Assembly (NCBI GenBank): GCA_030653545.1
Contig: JAURZE010000022.1
Location: 524,968 to 588,967, forward strand
From: Nitrospira sp.
GTDB taxonomy: Bacteria > Nitrospirota > Nitrospiria > Nitrospirales > Nitrospiraceae
Length of the DNA stretch: 64,000 nt
Direction: 5' to 3'
Each line of letters starts with the position of its first letter. The first letter of the stretch is position 1. Of this stretch, positions 63,874 to 64,000 are shown piece after piece. A program made the translations under genes and the position numbers. The notes below the pieces were generated by a model, which was not told the DNA's origin, did no database searches, and saw nothing but the letters and a program-made list of their open reading frames with translations.

Positions 63874-64000
63874 TCATGCTGTTCTTGTCTTATCCAGAGC
63901 GCTCTTGGCCCGATTCACTTTCGCTAAGATTTCCTGCGCGGATTTGGTCCACACAAAGGGGGTGGGCTGGGTATTGCGGTGGGTCATGTAGGCGTCAATC
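63874..64000 (-). mobile_element. IS630-type transposase, C-terminal end only
   Basis: Reverse-strand translation from the right edge reads IDAYMTHRNTQPTPFVWTKS and AQEILAKVNRAKSALDKTRT, ending at a stop at 63874. This is the C-terminal signature of IS630-family DDE transposases. The gene continues beyond the window. The end of the element lies about 10 bp from the cydA stop codon, near TAGTGTAGTGATTC. Confidence 0.83.

Overview
The window looks like chromosome from a Gram-negative, GC-rich, aerobic bacterium. The best guess is a Nitrospira-type member of the Nitrospirota. This rests on overall gene style: outer-membrane porins, many secreted or lipobox proteins, a cytochrome bd-type subunit I and a large molybdate locus. 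No marker gene such as 16S rRNA or nxr is present, so the assignment is an inference. No tRNA, rRNA or CRISPR array was recognised.

Layout. (1) 1-3468, minus strand: a tight six-gene cassette led by an XRE/S24 (LexA-like) repressor, with two small proteins, a RecA-like protein without a P-loop, another small protein and a family B DNA polymerase that runs off the left edge. A perfect palindrome overlaps the repressor promoter. (2) 3788-17588: an oxyanion-uptake region built around a divergent promoter. Leftwards run an XRE-PBP regulator, a ModA-like lipoprotein, a lipoprotein, a porin, ModA, a small lipoprotein, ModB and ModC. Rightwards run a DUF2292 protein, a second porin, a second ModA-like protein, a second copy of the lipoprotein and an SsuABC-type transporter. 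(3) 17666-25966: a histidine kinase and sigma-54 response regulator, a PilZ protein, a flavin-type oxidase, a secreted hydrolase and lipoprotein pair, a MOSC protein, an exported truncated globin, and a MarR regulator with DUF2024. (4) 26386-31671: Tex, a DnaJ-ERCC4 nuclease fusion, TrmL and GalE. (5) 32049-44150: secreted TPR protein, secreted metalloprotease with a free-standing propeptide-like partner, glycosyltransferase, DUF4412 protein, D,D-carboxypeptidase, GT-C-like membrane protein, two secreted proteins and a GNAT. (6) 44179-49177: a cellulose-type exopolysaccharide pair, with a GH8-BcsA-PilZ-PilZ fusion and a TPR/beta-barrel exporter. (7) 49326-64000: aldose epimerase, GIY-YIG protein, a PEP mutase-nucleotidyltransferase fusion, a c-type haem sensor-like protein, toxin-antitoxin pairs (one intact, two with broken toxins), an ECF sigma/anti-sigma pair, a YHS protein, CydA, and an IS630-type transposase end at the right edge.

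How the genes may work together. The mod/ssu region and the MOSC protein fit a cell with a high demand for molybdenum and sulfur oxyanions. GalE, GalM, the BcsA fusion, its exporter and the separate PilZ proteins point to c-di-GMP-controlled surface polysaccharide. The PEP mutase fusion suggests a phosphonate-decorated surface polymer. The strongest candidates for something undescribed are the LexA/PolB/RecA-like cassette, the DnaJ-ERCC4 fusion, the GH8-cellulose synthase fusion, the PEP mutase-cytidylyltransferase fusion, and the protease with its detached prodomain.
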